NCBI RefSeq assembly: GCF_900313025.1
Contig: NZ_OMPQ01000009.1
Coordinates: 512,072 to 576,071 of the forward strand
From: Pseudophaeobacter sp. EL27
Lineage (GTDB): Bacteria > Pseudomonadota > Alphaproteobacteria > Rhodobacterales > Rhodobacteraceae
DNA: 64,000 bases
Direction: 5' to 3'
The stretch's first letter is position 1; every line of letters begins with the position of its first letter. The position numbers and the translations under genes are program-made. Below, one piece after another: positions 54,221 to 63,258 of this stretch. Below the pieces are notes generated by a model. That model worked only from the letters and a program-made list of their open reading frames with translations, did not search any database and was not told the DNA's origin.

Positions 54221-56386
54221 ATGCAAGAACCAGCCATCACATCCGAACTGATCGCAAGCCACGGCTTGAACGCCGAAGAATACGACATGATCCTCGAGAT
54301 CATCGGGCGCGAACCCAGCTTCACCGAACTTGGCATCTTCTCGGCCATGTGGAACGAGCACTGCTCTTACAAATCTTCCAAGAAATGGCTGCGCACTCTG
54401 CCGACCGACGGTCCGCAGGTGATCTGTGGCCCCGGCGAGAACGCCGGTATCGTCGACATCGGCGATGGCGACGCGGTGGTTTTCAAGATGGAAAGCCACA
54501 ACCACCCTTCCTATATTGAGCCCTATCAGGGCGCGGCCACCGGCGTTGGCGGCATCCTGCGTGACGTCTTTACCATGGGCGCACGGCCCGTTGCCTCGAT
54601 GAACTCGCTCTCCTTTGGTGAGCCCGCCCATCACAAGACCCGTCAGCTGGTCAATGGCGTGGTTGAAGGCATCGGCGGCTATGGCAACTGCTTTGGCGTG
54701 CCCTGCGTTGGCGGCGAAGTCCGCTTCCACCCGGCCTATAACGGCAACTGCCTGGTCAATGCTTTTGCGGCGGGCCTGGCAAAAACCGATGGTATTTTCT
54801 ATTCCGCCGCCTCAGGCGTTGGCATGCCAGTTGTCTACCTGGGTGCAAAAACCGGGCGTGACGGCGTTGGTGGGGCCACCATGGCTTCGGCTGAATTTGA
54901 TGACACCATCGAGGAAAAGCGCCCCACCGTGCAGGTAGGCGATCCCTTTACTGAAAAACGCCTGATGGAAGCCACGCTGGAGCTGATGCAGACCGGCGCG
55001 GTGATCTCGATCCAGGATATGGGCGCGGCTGGTCTGACCTGCTCAGCTGTGGAAATGGGCGACAAGGGCAAACTGGGGATCAAGCTGAACCTCGAAGACG
55101 TGCCACAGCGCGAAGAAAACATGACCGCCTACGAGATGATGCTCTCGGAAAGCCAGGAACGCATGCTGATGGTGCTGAAGCCAGAACTCGAAGCAGATGC
55201 CCGCGCTGTCTTTGACAAATGGGACCTGGATTTTGCCATCGTTGGTGAAACCATCGCCGAGGACCGCTTCCTGATCCTGCACAATGGCGAAGTGAAGGCA
55301 GATCTTGTGCTGTCGAAACTGGCCTCCACCGCCCCCGAATATGACCGCCCCTGGGTTGCCACTCCGGCGGCAGAACCGCTCACGGATGCGGATGTGCCCA
55401 CAATTGATCCCATTGATGGCCTCAAGGCGCTGCTGAGCTCGCCCAACTATGCGGGCAAACAGTGGGTCTATGAGCAATATGACACCACTGTCATGGGCGA
55501 TACTGCCCGCCGCCCCGGCGTGGGATCGGGCATTATCCGTGTACATGGCACCGACAAACAACTTGCCTTCACCTCCGATGTGACACCGCGCTACGTCAAG
55601 GCCAACCCGGTTGAGGGCGGCAAACAGGCTGTGGCCGAAGCCTATCGCAACCTGACAGCTGTTGGCGCCAAACCCTTGGCAACAACGGACAACCTGAACT
55701 TTGGCAATCCCGAAAAGCCCGAGATCATGGGCCAGTTCGTGGGCGCCATCCAGGGTATAGGCGAGGCCGTTGCCGCGCTGGATATGCCGATCGTGTCAGG
55801 CAATGTCTCGCTCTACAATGAGACCGACGGTCAGGGCATCCTGCCCACGCCCACAATCGGCGCCGTTGGCCTGATTGCTGCAGGTGAAGAGGCGATCACC
55901 GGCGAGGCCCGCGACGGTCACATTGCCCTGCTGATCGGCGAAACCCTGGGTCATCTGGGCCAATCCGCCTTGTTGGCTGAGGTGTTCAACCGCGAAGACG
56001 GGGATTCCCCGGCAGTGGACCTGGACGCGGAAAAGCGCAATGGCGAGTTCATCCGCGCCAACCGTGATCTGATCAAGGCATGTACAGATCTCAGCGATGG
56101 TGGTCTTGCCTTGGCCGCGTTTGAGCTGGCCGAAGAAGGCGGCGTTGGCGTGCAGATCGACGCGGGCGACACCCCAACCCTCTTTGGTGAAGATCAGGCG
56201 CGCTATCTGGTGGCCTGCAACTTTGACCAGGCAGAAGCCCTGATGCTGGCAGCTGGCCAGGCAGGGGTAACCCTGACAAGCGTTGGTCGTTTCACTGGCG
56301 ACAGCGTCAAAATCGGTGGATCCGAAGCCCCATTGGCTGAGCTGCAAGAGATCTTCCGCGCTGGTTTTGCCGCTGCGGTGGCCTGA
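54221..56386 (+). CDS. purL: Phosphoribosylformylglycinamidine synthase II
   Basis: 721 residues, the small PurL type that works with separate PurS and PurQ (not in this window). Fourth step of purine synthesis. Motifs: [80 protein letters not shown], and in the second half [20 protein letters not shown] and [20 protein letters not shown]. Starts a rightward run; a terminator follows 44 bases after the stop. Confidence 0.97.
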   Translation: MQEPAITSELIASHGLNAEEYDMILEIIGREPSFTELGIFSAMWNEHCSYKSSKKWLRTLPTDGPQVICGPGENAGIVDIGDGDAVVFKMESHNHPSYIEPYQGAATGVGGILRDVFTMGARPVASMNSLSFGEPAHHKTRQLVNGVVEGIGGYGNCFGVPCVGGEVRFHPAYNGNCLVNAFAAGLAKTDGIFYSAASGVGMPVVYLGAKTGRDGVGGATMASAEFDDTIEEKRPTVQVGDPFTEKRLMEATLELMQTGAVISIQDMGAAGLTCSAVEMGDKGKLGIKLNLEDVPQREENMTAYEMMLSESQERMLMVLKPELEADARAVFDKWDLDFAIVGETIAEDRFLILHNGEVKADLVLSKLASTAPEYDRPWVATPAAEPLTDADVPTIDPIDGLKALLSSPNYAGKQWVYEQYDTTVMGDTARRPGVGSGIIRVHGTDKQLAFTSDVTPRYVKANPVEGGKQAVAEAYRNLTAVGAKPLATTDNLNFGNPEKPEIMGQFVGAIQGIGEAVAALDMPIVSGNVSLYNETDGQGILPTPTIGAVGLIAAGEEAITGEARDGHIALLIGETLGHLGQSALLAEVFNREDGDSPAVDLDAEKRNGEFIRANRDLIKACTDLSDGGLALAAFELAEEGGVGVQIDAGDTPTLFGEDQARYLVACNFDQAEALMLAAGQAGVTLTSVGRFTGDSVKIGGSEAPLAELQEIFRAGFAAAVA

Positions 56387-56430
56387 TCGAAAGGGGTTTC
56401 CCTTTCCTAAAAGACAGTAAAATCAAGCTT

Positions 56431-56464
56431 GGTGGGGTGGCACGGTCACCCCACCTTTTCTTTT
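56431..56464 (+). terminator. Terminator after purL
   Basis: 9-bp stem GGTGGGGTG / CACCCCACC with loop GCACGGT, then TTTTCTTTT. Confidence 0.85.
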
Positions 56465-56476
56465 GAACTGGGGACA

Positions 56477-57001
56477 ATGCCCTTGCACCTTCCAAGCCTA
56501 AAAGAGGATTGCAGCCGCTGCGCAGCTCTGTGCTGTCTCGCCTATCCTTTTGAGGCGGAAGAGGATTTTGCAATCCTGAAACGAGCGGACAGCCCCTGCC
56601 CCAATCTGGATCAGGGGTTTCGCTGCACCATCCATGCCGATCTGGCCTCCAAAGGGTTTGGCGGCTGCAAGGCCTATTCCTGCGCTGGCGCCGGCCAGAG
56701 GGTCACACAGATCCTGTTTGAAGGTGAAACCTGGCAAGAGGATCCTGATCTGCTGTATCATATGACCTATGCCCTGCGCGTTGTGCAGCCAATCCACGAG
56801 GCCCTTCTGATCCTGCAAGAGATCAGGGCGCTGGATCTGCCGCCCGACCTGCACCAGCACTGTGTCGCGCTGATCCGATCTTTGTGTCCAGATAACCCCA
56901 GATCCGTCAGGGATTTTGAGGAGGAGCAGGTGCAGGACGCCCTCGCTGAGCTGCACGATTTTGTCGAGACCATTGCACCTTTTGCGATGAACCTTGCCTA
57001 A
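56477..57001 (+). CDS. Cysteine-rich protein resembling the N-terminal domain of pentapeptide-repeat proteins
   Basis: 174 residues from ATG 56477 (GGGG upstream). The first ~75 residues carry eight cysteines: DCSRCAALCCLAYPF, DSPCPNLDQGFRCTIHADL and GFGGCKAYSCAGAGQ. This pattern matches the region in front of the repeats in some actinobacterial and proteobacterial pentapeptide-repeat proteins, and it may bind a metal. Here the repeats are absent and residues 80-174 are helical and acidic. No function is known. It starts 12 bases past the purL terminator and bolA begins 64 bases after its stop. Confidence 0.72.
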   Translation: MPLHLPSLKEDCSRCAALCCLAYPFEAEEDFAILKRADSPCPNLDQGFRCTIHADLASKGFGGCKAYSCAGAGQRVTQILFEGETWQEDPDLLYHMTYALRVVQPIHEALLILQEIRALDLPPDLHQHCVALIRSLCPDNPRSVRDFEEEQVQDALAELHDFVETIAPFAMNLA

Positions 57002-57065
57002 TCCGGCTTGCACAGCCCCCTACAGCAACCTACATTTTTGGAAACGAGTAAAAGGACGACCCCGG

Positions 57066-57302
57066 ATGCCAATGCAAGCCCAAGAAATCGAAGACCTCCT
57101 GCGCGAGACATTCCCGGATGCGGAAATCCAGGTCGCAGGCCATGATGGCGTGCATATGTCTGCCATGGTGGTGGATGAGAGCTTTCGCGGCAAAAACCGG
57201 GTGCAGCAGCAACGTGCGGTTTACGCAGCCCTCAAGGGTAAGATGGATGGCTCCAACGGAGAGCTGCACGCCCTTGCCCTGACCACAAAGGCGCCTGAGT
57301 GA
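57066..57302 (+). CDS. BolA family protein
   Basis: 78 residues from ATG 57066 (AGGA nine bases upstream; ATG 57072 also possible). Class II-like BolA: EIEDLLRETFPDAEIQVAGH, HMSAMVVDESFRGKNRVQQQ and the C-terminal ELHALALTT, whose His is the usual ligand in the BolA-glutaredoxin [2Fe-2S] complex. The monothiol glutaredoxin gene lies downstream in the same direction, separated only by a small ORF, so a joint role in iron-sulfur or iron regulation is likely from the known BolA-Grx4 pairing. Confidence 0.9.
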   Translation: MPMQAQEIEDLLRETFPDAEIQVAGHDGVHMSAMVVDESFRGKNRVQQQRAVYAALKGKMDGSNGELHALALTTKAPE

Positions 57303-57529
57303 CCTTTGTTGATTGGATGATATCGGGGGCCTTGGCGGCTTTTCTTCTCGCCCTTGTCTTTGGAAGATTTGCGCGAAAGAAAAAATTCCGATCGTTAAGC
57401 AGCCGTCGGCCCGCCCGAGCATCCAAATCAAAGCGCAAGGTTGCGCTTGGACAAGACGCAACTGACCTGGACAGCGTAGAACGCGCCCACAAAGAAAATC
57501 AGCGGTTAGCTTCCAGACATCGAAGCTGA
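57299..57529 (+). CDS. Small hypothetical membrane protein between bolA and grxD
   Basis: 76 residues from a GTG that overlaps the bolA stop by four bases (GTGA). Residues ~4-24 (VDWMISGALAAFLLALVFGR) form one membrane helix, followed by a strongly basic stretch (ARKKKFRSLSSRRPARASKSKRK broken here as two blocks) and a polar tail. No homologous family is recognised. Coupled position between bolA and grxD suggests a role linked to that pair, but it may be weakly expressed or spurious. Confidence 0.5.
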   Translation: MTFVDWMISGALAAFLLALVFGRFARKKKFRSLSSRRPARASKSKRKVALGQDATDLDSVERAHKENQRLASRHRS

Positions 57530-57586
57530 GCCAATCGAAACATTAGATGAATGCACCAATTGGTGCTGTGACCTGAGGAAAAAACT

Positions 57587-57949
57587 ATGAGCGACGCACA
57601 GACCCGCATCGATGATACCGTAAAAGCCAGTGACGTGGTGCTCTTCATGAAGGGCACCAAGGAAATGCCCCAGTGCGGGTTTTCCTCGCGCGTGGCTGGC
57701 GTGCTGAACTACATCGGCGTTGATTACACTGATGTAAATGTTCTGGCCGACGAAGAGATCCGCGCCGGCATCAAGGAATATTCTGACTGGCCCACCATTC
57801 CGCAGCTCTACATCAAGGGTGAGTTTGTTGGTGGTTGCGATATCATCACCGAAATGACCCTCTCGGGTGAGCTGGACGGCATGTTTGCCGATAATGAAAT
57901 CGCCTTTGACAAAGACGCCGCAGACAAGATCCGCGAAGCCAACGGCTAA
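57587..57949 (+). CDS. grxD: Monothiol glutaredoxin, Grx4 family
   Basis: 120 residues. Monothiol glutaredoxin that binds a glutathione-ligated [2Fe-2S] cluster and pairs with BolA. Motifs: VVLFMKGTKEMPQCGFSSRV with the CGFS active site (Cys30), WPTIPQLYIKGEFVGGCDII for glutathione binding. GAGGAAAAAACT precedes the ATG. Last gene before a terminator; forms a cluster with bolA. Confidence 0.96.
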   Translation: MSDAQTRIDDTVKASDVVLFMKGTKEMPQCGFSSRVAGVLNYIGVDYTDVNVLADEEIRAGIKEYSDWPTIPQLYIKGEFVGGCDIITEMTLSGELDGMFADNEIAFDKDAADKIREANG

Positions 57950-58008
57950 GCAGATCTGGCAGCGCGGCCTACGAGGATCCGCTGCGACCTGACGCAAAAC
58001 ACACAAGA

Positions 58009-58044
58009 AAAGCCCCTTCCGGTTCTCACCAGAAGGGGCTTTTT
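58009..58044. terminator. Bidirectional terminator between grxD and zapA
   Basis: AAAAGCCCCTTC / GAAGGGGCTTTT stem (about 11 bp) with T runs on both exits; the flanking genes converge. Confidence 0.88.
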
Positions 58045-58126
58045 GTTCCTGTGCCACCTGTCGAGACTGCCTGTCCCCTATGCGACTGTCACCAGCTGTA
58101 AGATGCAGGGCGCGGCGGCTGAGCGG

Positions 58127-58525
58127 TTACTCAGCCGCGGATTTTTCATCAATTTGCTGGGCCAGCGATTCCGCTCTGGCGGCCAGTTCAGCCAGGGCTT
58201 CGGGCACCTGTGGCGGCACCACGGGCACTTCAATGCGCTCGGGCTCTGGTGCGGGGGTGTTTTTCAATGCTTCCAGTTCAGCGACACGCTCTGCCAGTTC
58301 GGCCTCGACGTCTTTGATGCGATCCTCGACCGCTGCGGTCTTGTCAGCCAGCATCAGGCCCGCCATCAACAGCATCCGTGCCTCGGGCATCCGACCAATC
58401 TGATCTGACAGCACCTGCGCCTCGTCATCCAGCATCTTGGCGGCGGAATGCAGGTAGCTTTCTTCGCCGAGTTGACAGGAAACTTCAAACCCACGGCCAC
58501 CGATATGAATGGTTACTTCTGGCAT
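58127..58525 (-). CDS. zapA: Cell division protein ZapA
   Basis: 132 residues. ZapA domain in the first ~95: MPEVTIHIGGRGFEVSCQLG, EESYLHSAAKMLDDEA, MPEARMLLMAGLMLADKT and a coiled coil, then a Pro/Glu-rich tail. ZapA bundles FtsZ filaments at mid-cell. Its ATG overlaps the stop of the upstream coiled-coil gene by one base (TGATG), so the two are made together. Confidence 0.9.
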   Translation of the reverse strand: MPEVTIHIGGRGFEVSCQLGEESYLHSAAKMLDDEAQVLSDQIGRMPEARMLLMAGLMLADKTAAVEDRIKDVEAELAERVAELEALKNTPAPEPERIEVPVVPPQVPEALAELAARAESLAQQIDEKSAAE

Positions 58526-59301
58526 CAGACTTCCTCTCCTTCCGGCAGATTTTGCTCTGGTAGGCTTTGTGCACTGGCCAGGAGCGGCTCCAGCTTGGCC
58601 AGCACGGCATTGACCTGCGCCTGATCATTCGCCTGCGCCGCGCGCAGGGCTTCATTGGTGCTGTGCAGTTCCGTATTGGCCTGACGCAGCGCGTCCAGCT
58701 GGGCCTGAAATTCATGGTCCTGCGGCACCACAGAAGCGGCCGCCTGGGCCTCGGCAAGTTGCGCCTTCAAGGCCGTGACCTCAGCCTCAAGTGCCGCCTG
58801 ATCCACTGCAGCCCCCAAATCACCTGCAGCCTCACCAGAGGCCTCTTCGATCTGAGACATCAGCTGATGATTGGTCGCTTTCAAGTCTGAGAGTTCAGTC
58901 TCCAAGGCTTCCTTTTCGGCTGCCAGACCATTGCCTGCGTTTTCCAACGCGCCTTTCAGCCGGGTCACTTCCAACTTCAAGGCGTCCCGTTCATCGGTAT
59001 TGCCAACTTCATTGCGCAACAGTTCCAGCTCCGCCTGCAGCGCTTCCATATCGCCACTGTCAGCGGCGGGCGCGGCGCTCTCCGCCTCTTTCAGGCGGCT
59101 GTGCAGCGCCTTTACCCGCTCTTCGAGCTGGGCATTGGCGGTTTTCTCTTCATCCAGAGCCTGTTCCAGATCGGAATTATCCGCAGCGGCGCGGGCCTCT
59201 TCTGTGGCCGTGGCGCGGGCCTGCTCTAGCTTTTCCACCCCAGCGCCGATCCGCTCCATGGCGGCCTGAATACGACCCTGCAACTCTTCGATCTGCGTCA
59301 T
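58525..59301 (-). CDS. Coiled-coil protein coupled to zapA
   Basis: 258 residues, almost wholly predicted coiled coil from heptad-rich E/A/L/K sequence (QLEERVKALHSRLKEAESAA, LQAELELLRNEVGN, LEAEVTALKAQLAEAQAAA), no membrane segment and no catalytic motif. Translationally coupled to zapA. It may be a division or nucleoid-linked partner like ZapB in function, but there is no sequence evidence for that identity. I do not recognise a named family. Confidence 0.75.
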   Translation of the reverse strand: MTQIEELQGRIQAAMERIGAGVEKLEQARATATEEARAAADNSDLEQALDEEKTANAQLEERVKALHSRLKEAESAAPAADSGDMEALQAELELLRNEVGNTDERDALKLEVTRLKGALENAGNGLAAEKEALETELSDLKATNHQLMSQIEEASGEAAGDLGAAVDQAALEAEVTALKAQLAEAQAAASVVPQDHEFQAQLDALRQANTELHSTNEALRAAQANDQAQVNAVLAKLEPLLASAQSLPEQNLPEGEEV

Positions 59302-59566
59302 GCCTGTCCCTCACCCCTCATCAATTCTGTTGGCGCCTGCCTCAGGCACATCTCTGGCATCCCCTAGCGGCCAGCGCGAATCGCTTGGCCACAGCCGCGT
59401 TACCAACAGCTTAACGAAGTCATGAGTAAAACACCCCCTGTTTGCTTTCAAGCACTTGCAGCGCTGACTTCGCGCTGTCGGCACGGAATAGCGCAGAAAG
59501 CTTGATCTTTGGGCTGTCACTGCTATTGAGCGGCTAACCAGCCTGGTAACCCAAAGGAAAACTTCA
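59302..59566. other. Divergent promoter region between coiled-coil gene and tkt
   Basis: 265 bases with no gene. Must hold both promoters. No clear operator seen. Confidence 0.4.
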
Positions 59567-61588
59567 GTGGATCTGACAGCCCTGCGCACCGCCAACCCCG
59601 ACCATTGGAACAAGGCCGCCGCCATTCGCGCGCTGGCCCTCGATGCCGTCGCCGCCGCCAATTCCGGCCACACAGGTATGCCCATCGGCATGGCCGATGT
59701 CGCGACCGTATTGTTCGAAAAGCACCTGAAGTTTGATGCCGCGGCTCCGCAGTGGCCTGACCGCGATCGCTTCATCCTTTCGGCGGGTCACGGCTCGATG
59801 CTGATCTACTCCCTGTTGTACCTCTGCGGTGACAAACAGGTGACACTGGATCAGATCAAGAACTTCCGCCAGATGGGCGCGCTGACAGCGGGTCATCCGG
59901 AAAACTTCCTGCTCGACGCCGTTGAGACCACCACCGGCCCCCTGGGTCAGGGCATTTCCAACGCCGTGGGCTTTGCCATGGCCGAAGAAATGCAGCGTGC
60001 CCAGTATGGCCGCAAGGTTGTCGATCACCACACCTATGTCATCGCCGGTGATGGCTGCCTGATGGAGGGCATCAGCCAAGAGGCCATCGGCCTGGCGGGA
60101 CGTCACTCCCTGGGCAAGCTGATTGTTCTGTGGGACAACAACAACATCACCATCGACGGCACTGTTGAGCTGTCGGATCGCACCAACCAGGTGCAGCGCT
60201 TCCGCGCCTCTGGCTGGCAGGTGATCGAGATCGACGGCCATGACCCCATTGCCATCGACGAGGCGCTGACAGCGGCCAAGAAATCGAAGAAACCTTCGAT
60301 GATTGCCTGCAAGACCCATATCGCTCTGGGCCATGCAGCACAGGACACCTCCAAGGGCCACGGCGCGCTGACCGATGCCGACCAGATGGCCGAGGCCAAA
60401 GCGGCCTATGGCTGGACCACTGGCCCCTTTGAAGTGCCTGCCGATATCAAATCCCAGTGGGAAGCCATTGGCGCCCGTGGCGCTGATGAGCGTGCCGCAT
60501 GGGAAACCCGCTTTGCAGAAGTTTCGCAGCAGAAACAGGACCGCTTCAACCGCGCCTATGCGCTGGAGGCCCCAAAGAAACTCTCAGCTGCTATCAAAGC
60601 GCTGAAAAAGCAGGTCTCTGAGGAGCAGCCCAAAGTCGCCACCCGTAAGGCCTCTGAGATGGCTTTGGCCGTGATCAACCCGATCATGCATGAGACCGTT
60701 GGTGGCTCGGCTGACCTTACTGGCTCCAACAACACCAAAACCGGTGATCTGGGTGTCTTTGACACGGATAATCGCAAAGGCCGCTATGTCTACTGGGGCA
60801 TCCGCGAGCACGGTATGGCAGCGGCGATGAACGGCATGGTGCTGCACGGTGGTATGCGCGCCTATGGCGGCACCTTCTTCTGCTTCACCGACTATGCCCG
60901 CCCTGCCATGCGTCTGGCCGCCCTGTCCAAGATCCCGACAGTGTTTGTCATGACCCACGACAGCATCGGCGTTGGCGAAGATGGACCAACCCACCAACCG
61001 GTCGAGCATCTGGCAATCTGCCGCGCTACCCCCAACACCTATGTGTTCCGCCCCGCGGATGCGGTTGAAGCGGCAGAGGCCTGGGAAATTGCCCTCACCG
61101 AGAAGGACACCCCTTCGGTGATGACACTGACCCGTCAGAACCTGCCCACCCTGCGTGTCGAGCACAAGCTGAGCAACCTCACCTCCAAAGGCGCCTATGT
61201 GCTGGCCGAGGCGGAAGGCAAGCGTCAGGCCATCCTGATCGCCACCGGCTCTGAGGTCTCATTGGCGATGGAAGCCAAGGCCAAATTGGAAGCCGAAGGC
61301 ATCGGCACCCGCGTGGTCTCCATGCCCTGCATGGAGCTGTTTGCCGCGCAGGAAGAAGCCTACCGCCGCAAGGTCCTGCCCGCAGGACCGGTACGTGTTG
61401 GCATCGAGGCCGCTATGCGCGCCGGCGGCTGGGATCGCTGGTTGATGGGTGAACGTGGTCAGGACAAAAAGGCTGGCTTTATCGGTATGGACCGCTTTGG
61501 CGCCTCCGCCCCTGCTGGTGAGTTGTTTGAGAAATTCGGCATCACCGCCGATGCCACCGTCGCCAAGGTCAAAGAGCTGCTGGGTTAA
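59567..61588 (+). CDS. tkt: Transketolase
   Basis: 673 residues from a GTG with AAGGA eight bases upstream. Thiamine-diphosphate enzyme of the pentose phosphate pathway. Motifs: [36 protein letters not shown], the ThDP/Mg motif [18 protein letters not shown] and [32 protein letters not shown] and [15 protein letters not shown]. Terminator 28 bases after the stop. Confidence 0.96.
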   Translation: MDLTALRTANPDHWNKAAAIRALALDAVAAANSGHTGMPIGMADVATVLFEKHLKFDAAAPQWPDRDRFILSAGHGSMLIYSLLYLCGDKQVTLDQIKNFRQMGALTAGHPENFLLDAVETTTGPLGQGISNAVGFAMAEEMQRAQYGRKVVDHHTYVIAGDGCLMEGISQEAIGLAGRHSLGKLIVLWDNNNITIDGTVELSDRTNQVQRFRASGWQVIEIDGHDPIAIDEALTAAKKSKKPSMIACKTHIALGHAAQDTSKGHGALTDADQMAEAKAAYGWTTGPFEVPADIKSQWEAIGARGADERAAWETRFAEVSQQKQDRFNRAYALEAPKKLSAAIKALKKQVSEEQPKVATRKASEMALAVINPIMHETVGGSADLTGSNNTKTGDLGVFDTDNRKGRYVYWGIREHGMAAAMNGMVLHGGMRAYGGTFFCFTDYARPAMRLAALSKIPTVFVMTHDSIGVGEDGPTHQPVEHLAICRATPNTYVFRPADAVEAAEAWEIALTEKDTPSVMTLTRQNLPTLRVEHKLSNLTSKGAYVLAEAEGKRQAILIATGSEVSLAMEAKAKLEAEGIGTRVVSMPCMELFAAQEEAYRRKVLPAGPVRVGIEAAMRAGGWDRWLMGERGQDKKAGFIGMDRFGASAPAGELFEKFGITADATVAKVKELLG

Positions 61589-61615
61589 GCCCCAACCCAT
61601 CTCTGAAATCAATTT

Positions 61616-61641
61616 GGGGCGCCCGCAAGGCGCCCCTTTTT
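61616..61641 (+). terminator. Terminator after tkt
   Basis: Perfect 8-bp stem GGGGCGCC / GGCGCCCC with loop CGCAA, then TTTTT. Confidence 0.85.
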
Positions 61642-61666
61642 GGTCTCAGCCATTGCGGAATTTCCG

Positions 61667-62467
61667 CTACATGAAGATCACCACAGACTGCATCGCATCT
61701 GCCACCAGCTGCCCCTTGGTGTTCCACAGCCGCATCACCTGTGAGCTATAGCCACTCCCGGCGGCGGTCAGCTCACTTTCCAGCATATACCAGCCATCGC
61801 GCGTGGCGATGTCCTCGAGCATCAGGTTGAACATCCAATTGACCGAAGAATTCGGCCCCGGAATTTTGCATTTGGCAAAGATCGCGGGCGGCAGCGCATC
61901 GCCCAGACAGAACAGCCCCTCCAAAGAGCCACGGCTGGCGGCATCTTTGTGACGACACCAAACCCGCATCCTGCCCTTTTCCGCCCCCATAAAGGGCAAG
62001 GATCCTTCGATCAGCTTGATCTCGAAATTATTGAAGAAGCGCGCAGGCAGGCGCTTCATTTCTTTTGGAAAGAAAGAGGGCGTGTCTTCGGGCGCAGGCG
62101 CATCCGGCGCAGGGCAGATCTCGCTGACATGGCTGTCCTGTGCCGCGCCAAAGGAGAAGGTGCCGGTTGCCGCCACCTTGCCTTCAATCTCGGCCCTAGC
62201 CAGGGCGGTGGTAACATTGCGCCCCTGTCGCAGTACTTCGACCGAGATCTGCGGAGCAGCGGACAAGGGGCCGGTGAAATTGATCATCGCTGAGCGCAGC
62301 GGCGCATGATCCGGCAGCGCCCTGCGGGTCGCAGCCAATAGCAGCGTCGCGGTATAGCCCCCATAGGCGGTACGCCCCTGAGCCCAGTTCTCGGCCACCG
62401 GGGCAGAATAGCCACCTTCGGTTTCCACCATCTCTGTGAGCACGGTGGCCAGAGTCATTTCTGTCAT
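61667..62467 (-). CDS. Thioesterase family protein (double hotdog, TesB-like)
   Basis: 266 residues from ATG 62467, with GAGG seven bases upstream. Two hotdog halves: N-terminal ENWAQGRTAYGGYTATLLLA, INFTGPLSAAPQISVEVLRQ and C-terminal GPNSSVNWMFNLMLEDI, SQVMRLWNTKGQLVADAMQS. Acyl-CoA thioesterase II-like 4HBT_3 family; likely cleaves acyl-CoA in the cytoplasm. Substrate range unknown. Stands alone. Confidence 0.87.
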   Translation of the reverse strand: MTEMTLATVLTEMVETEGGYSAPVAENWAQGRTAYGGYTATLLLAATRRALPDHAPLRSAMINFTGPLSAAPQISVEVLRQGRNVTTALARAEIEGKVAATGTFSFGAAQDSHVSEICPAPDAPAPEDTPSFFPKEMKRLPARFFNNFEIKLIEGSLPFMGAEKGRMRVWCRHKDAASRGSLEGLFCLGDALPPAIFAKCKIPGPNSSVNWMFNLMLEDIATRDGWYMLESELTAAGSGYSSQVMRLWNTKGQLVADAMQSVVIFM

Positions 62468-62559
62468 CAAAGCACCTCTTGTTTGCCTGTGACCGACCCT
62501 AGCAATCCTTTTCCCTGCCGCCAGAGTGAACCCGGCGTCATATCCGCTGCAACGATGCT

Positions 62560-63117
62560 CTAGTCTTCTTTTGCCTGTCGCAGCAGCTCGAATTCGGGCG
62601 TGTCCACAACCCGTGCATTCTCGCCGATCAGATCATAGGGCAACTCCCCCATCTCATTGACAGCCCCGGCCTCGGCGCCGGAGGCCAGCAACAGGGCGAT
62701 GGTATCCGCCCGCCCCCATTTTGCCGCGCCATGCAACGGTGTCCAGTCATTGGCGGTGCGGGCATTTGGATCAGCCCCTGCCTGCAACAGCATCTCCACC
62801 ACCTCGGGGGCAGCTGTTGCCGAAACAAAATGGATGGGTTGACGCTGCAGGCTGTCCTCGCTTGTCACTTCGGCTCCTGCGGCCAGCATCGCCGCAATCG
62901 TTTCACTGCTGGCCTGGGCCACAAAATGCAAGGGGCTGCGCCCTACATCATCCTGGCCGTTGATATCCGCGCCCTCGGCCAGCAGCTGTTCAATATCAGC
63001 AGGGGTGGCTGTTTGATAGAATTGCCCCTGACAGAGGGTTGAACACTCCCCTGCCATGGCAAAGGTTGCACTGCCCAGGGAAATCGAGAGCCCTATAATA
63101 ATCGCTGAAAATCTCAT
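62560..63117 (-). CDS. Exported ankyrin-repeat protein
   Basis: 185 residues from ATG 63117, which opens a signal peptide (FSAIIIGLSISLGSATFAMA). After a short Cys-containing segment (CSTLCQGQF) come four ankyrin repeats (about 35-165): DIEQLLAEGADINGQDDVGR, SPLHFVAQASSETIAAMLAA, PIHFVSATAAPEVVEMLLQA, DWTPLHGAAKWGRADTIALL. It is a small periplasmic scaffold; partner unknown. AAAGGTGCAAA precedes the start. Confidence 0.87.
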   Translation of the reverse strand: MRFSAIIIGLSISLGSATFAMAGECSTLCQGQFYQTATPADIEQLLAEGADINGQDDVGRSPLHFVAQASSETIAAMLAAGAEVTSEDSLQRQPIHFVSATAAPEVVEMLLQAGADPNARTANDWTPLHGAAKWGRADTIALLLASGAEAGAVNEMGELPYDLIGENARVVDTPEFELLRQAKED

Positions 63118-63258
63118 TTTGCACCTTTCAAAAACTACCCTGATAGAAGGGCGCATTCCCTGCCGATACTCAACATAAACTTGTTCCTCGCCCAGGAAAT
63201 CTAGAAACTGAACGCGGAATTTGTGTCCTCACTCCCAGATCAGCAACAGGGCAGCCGC

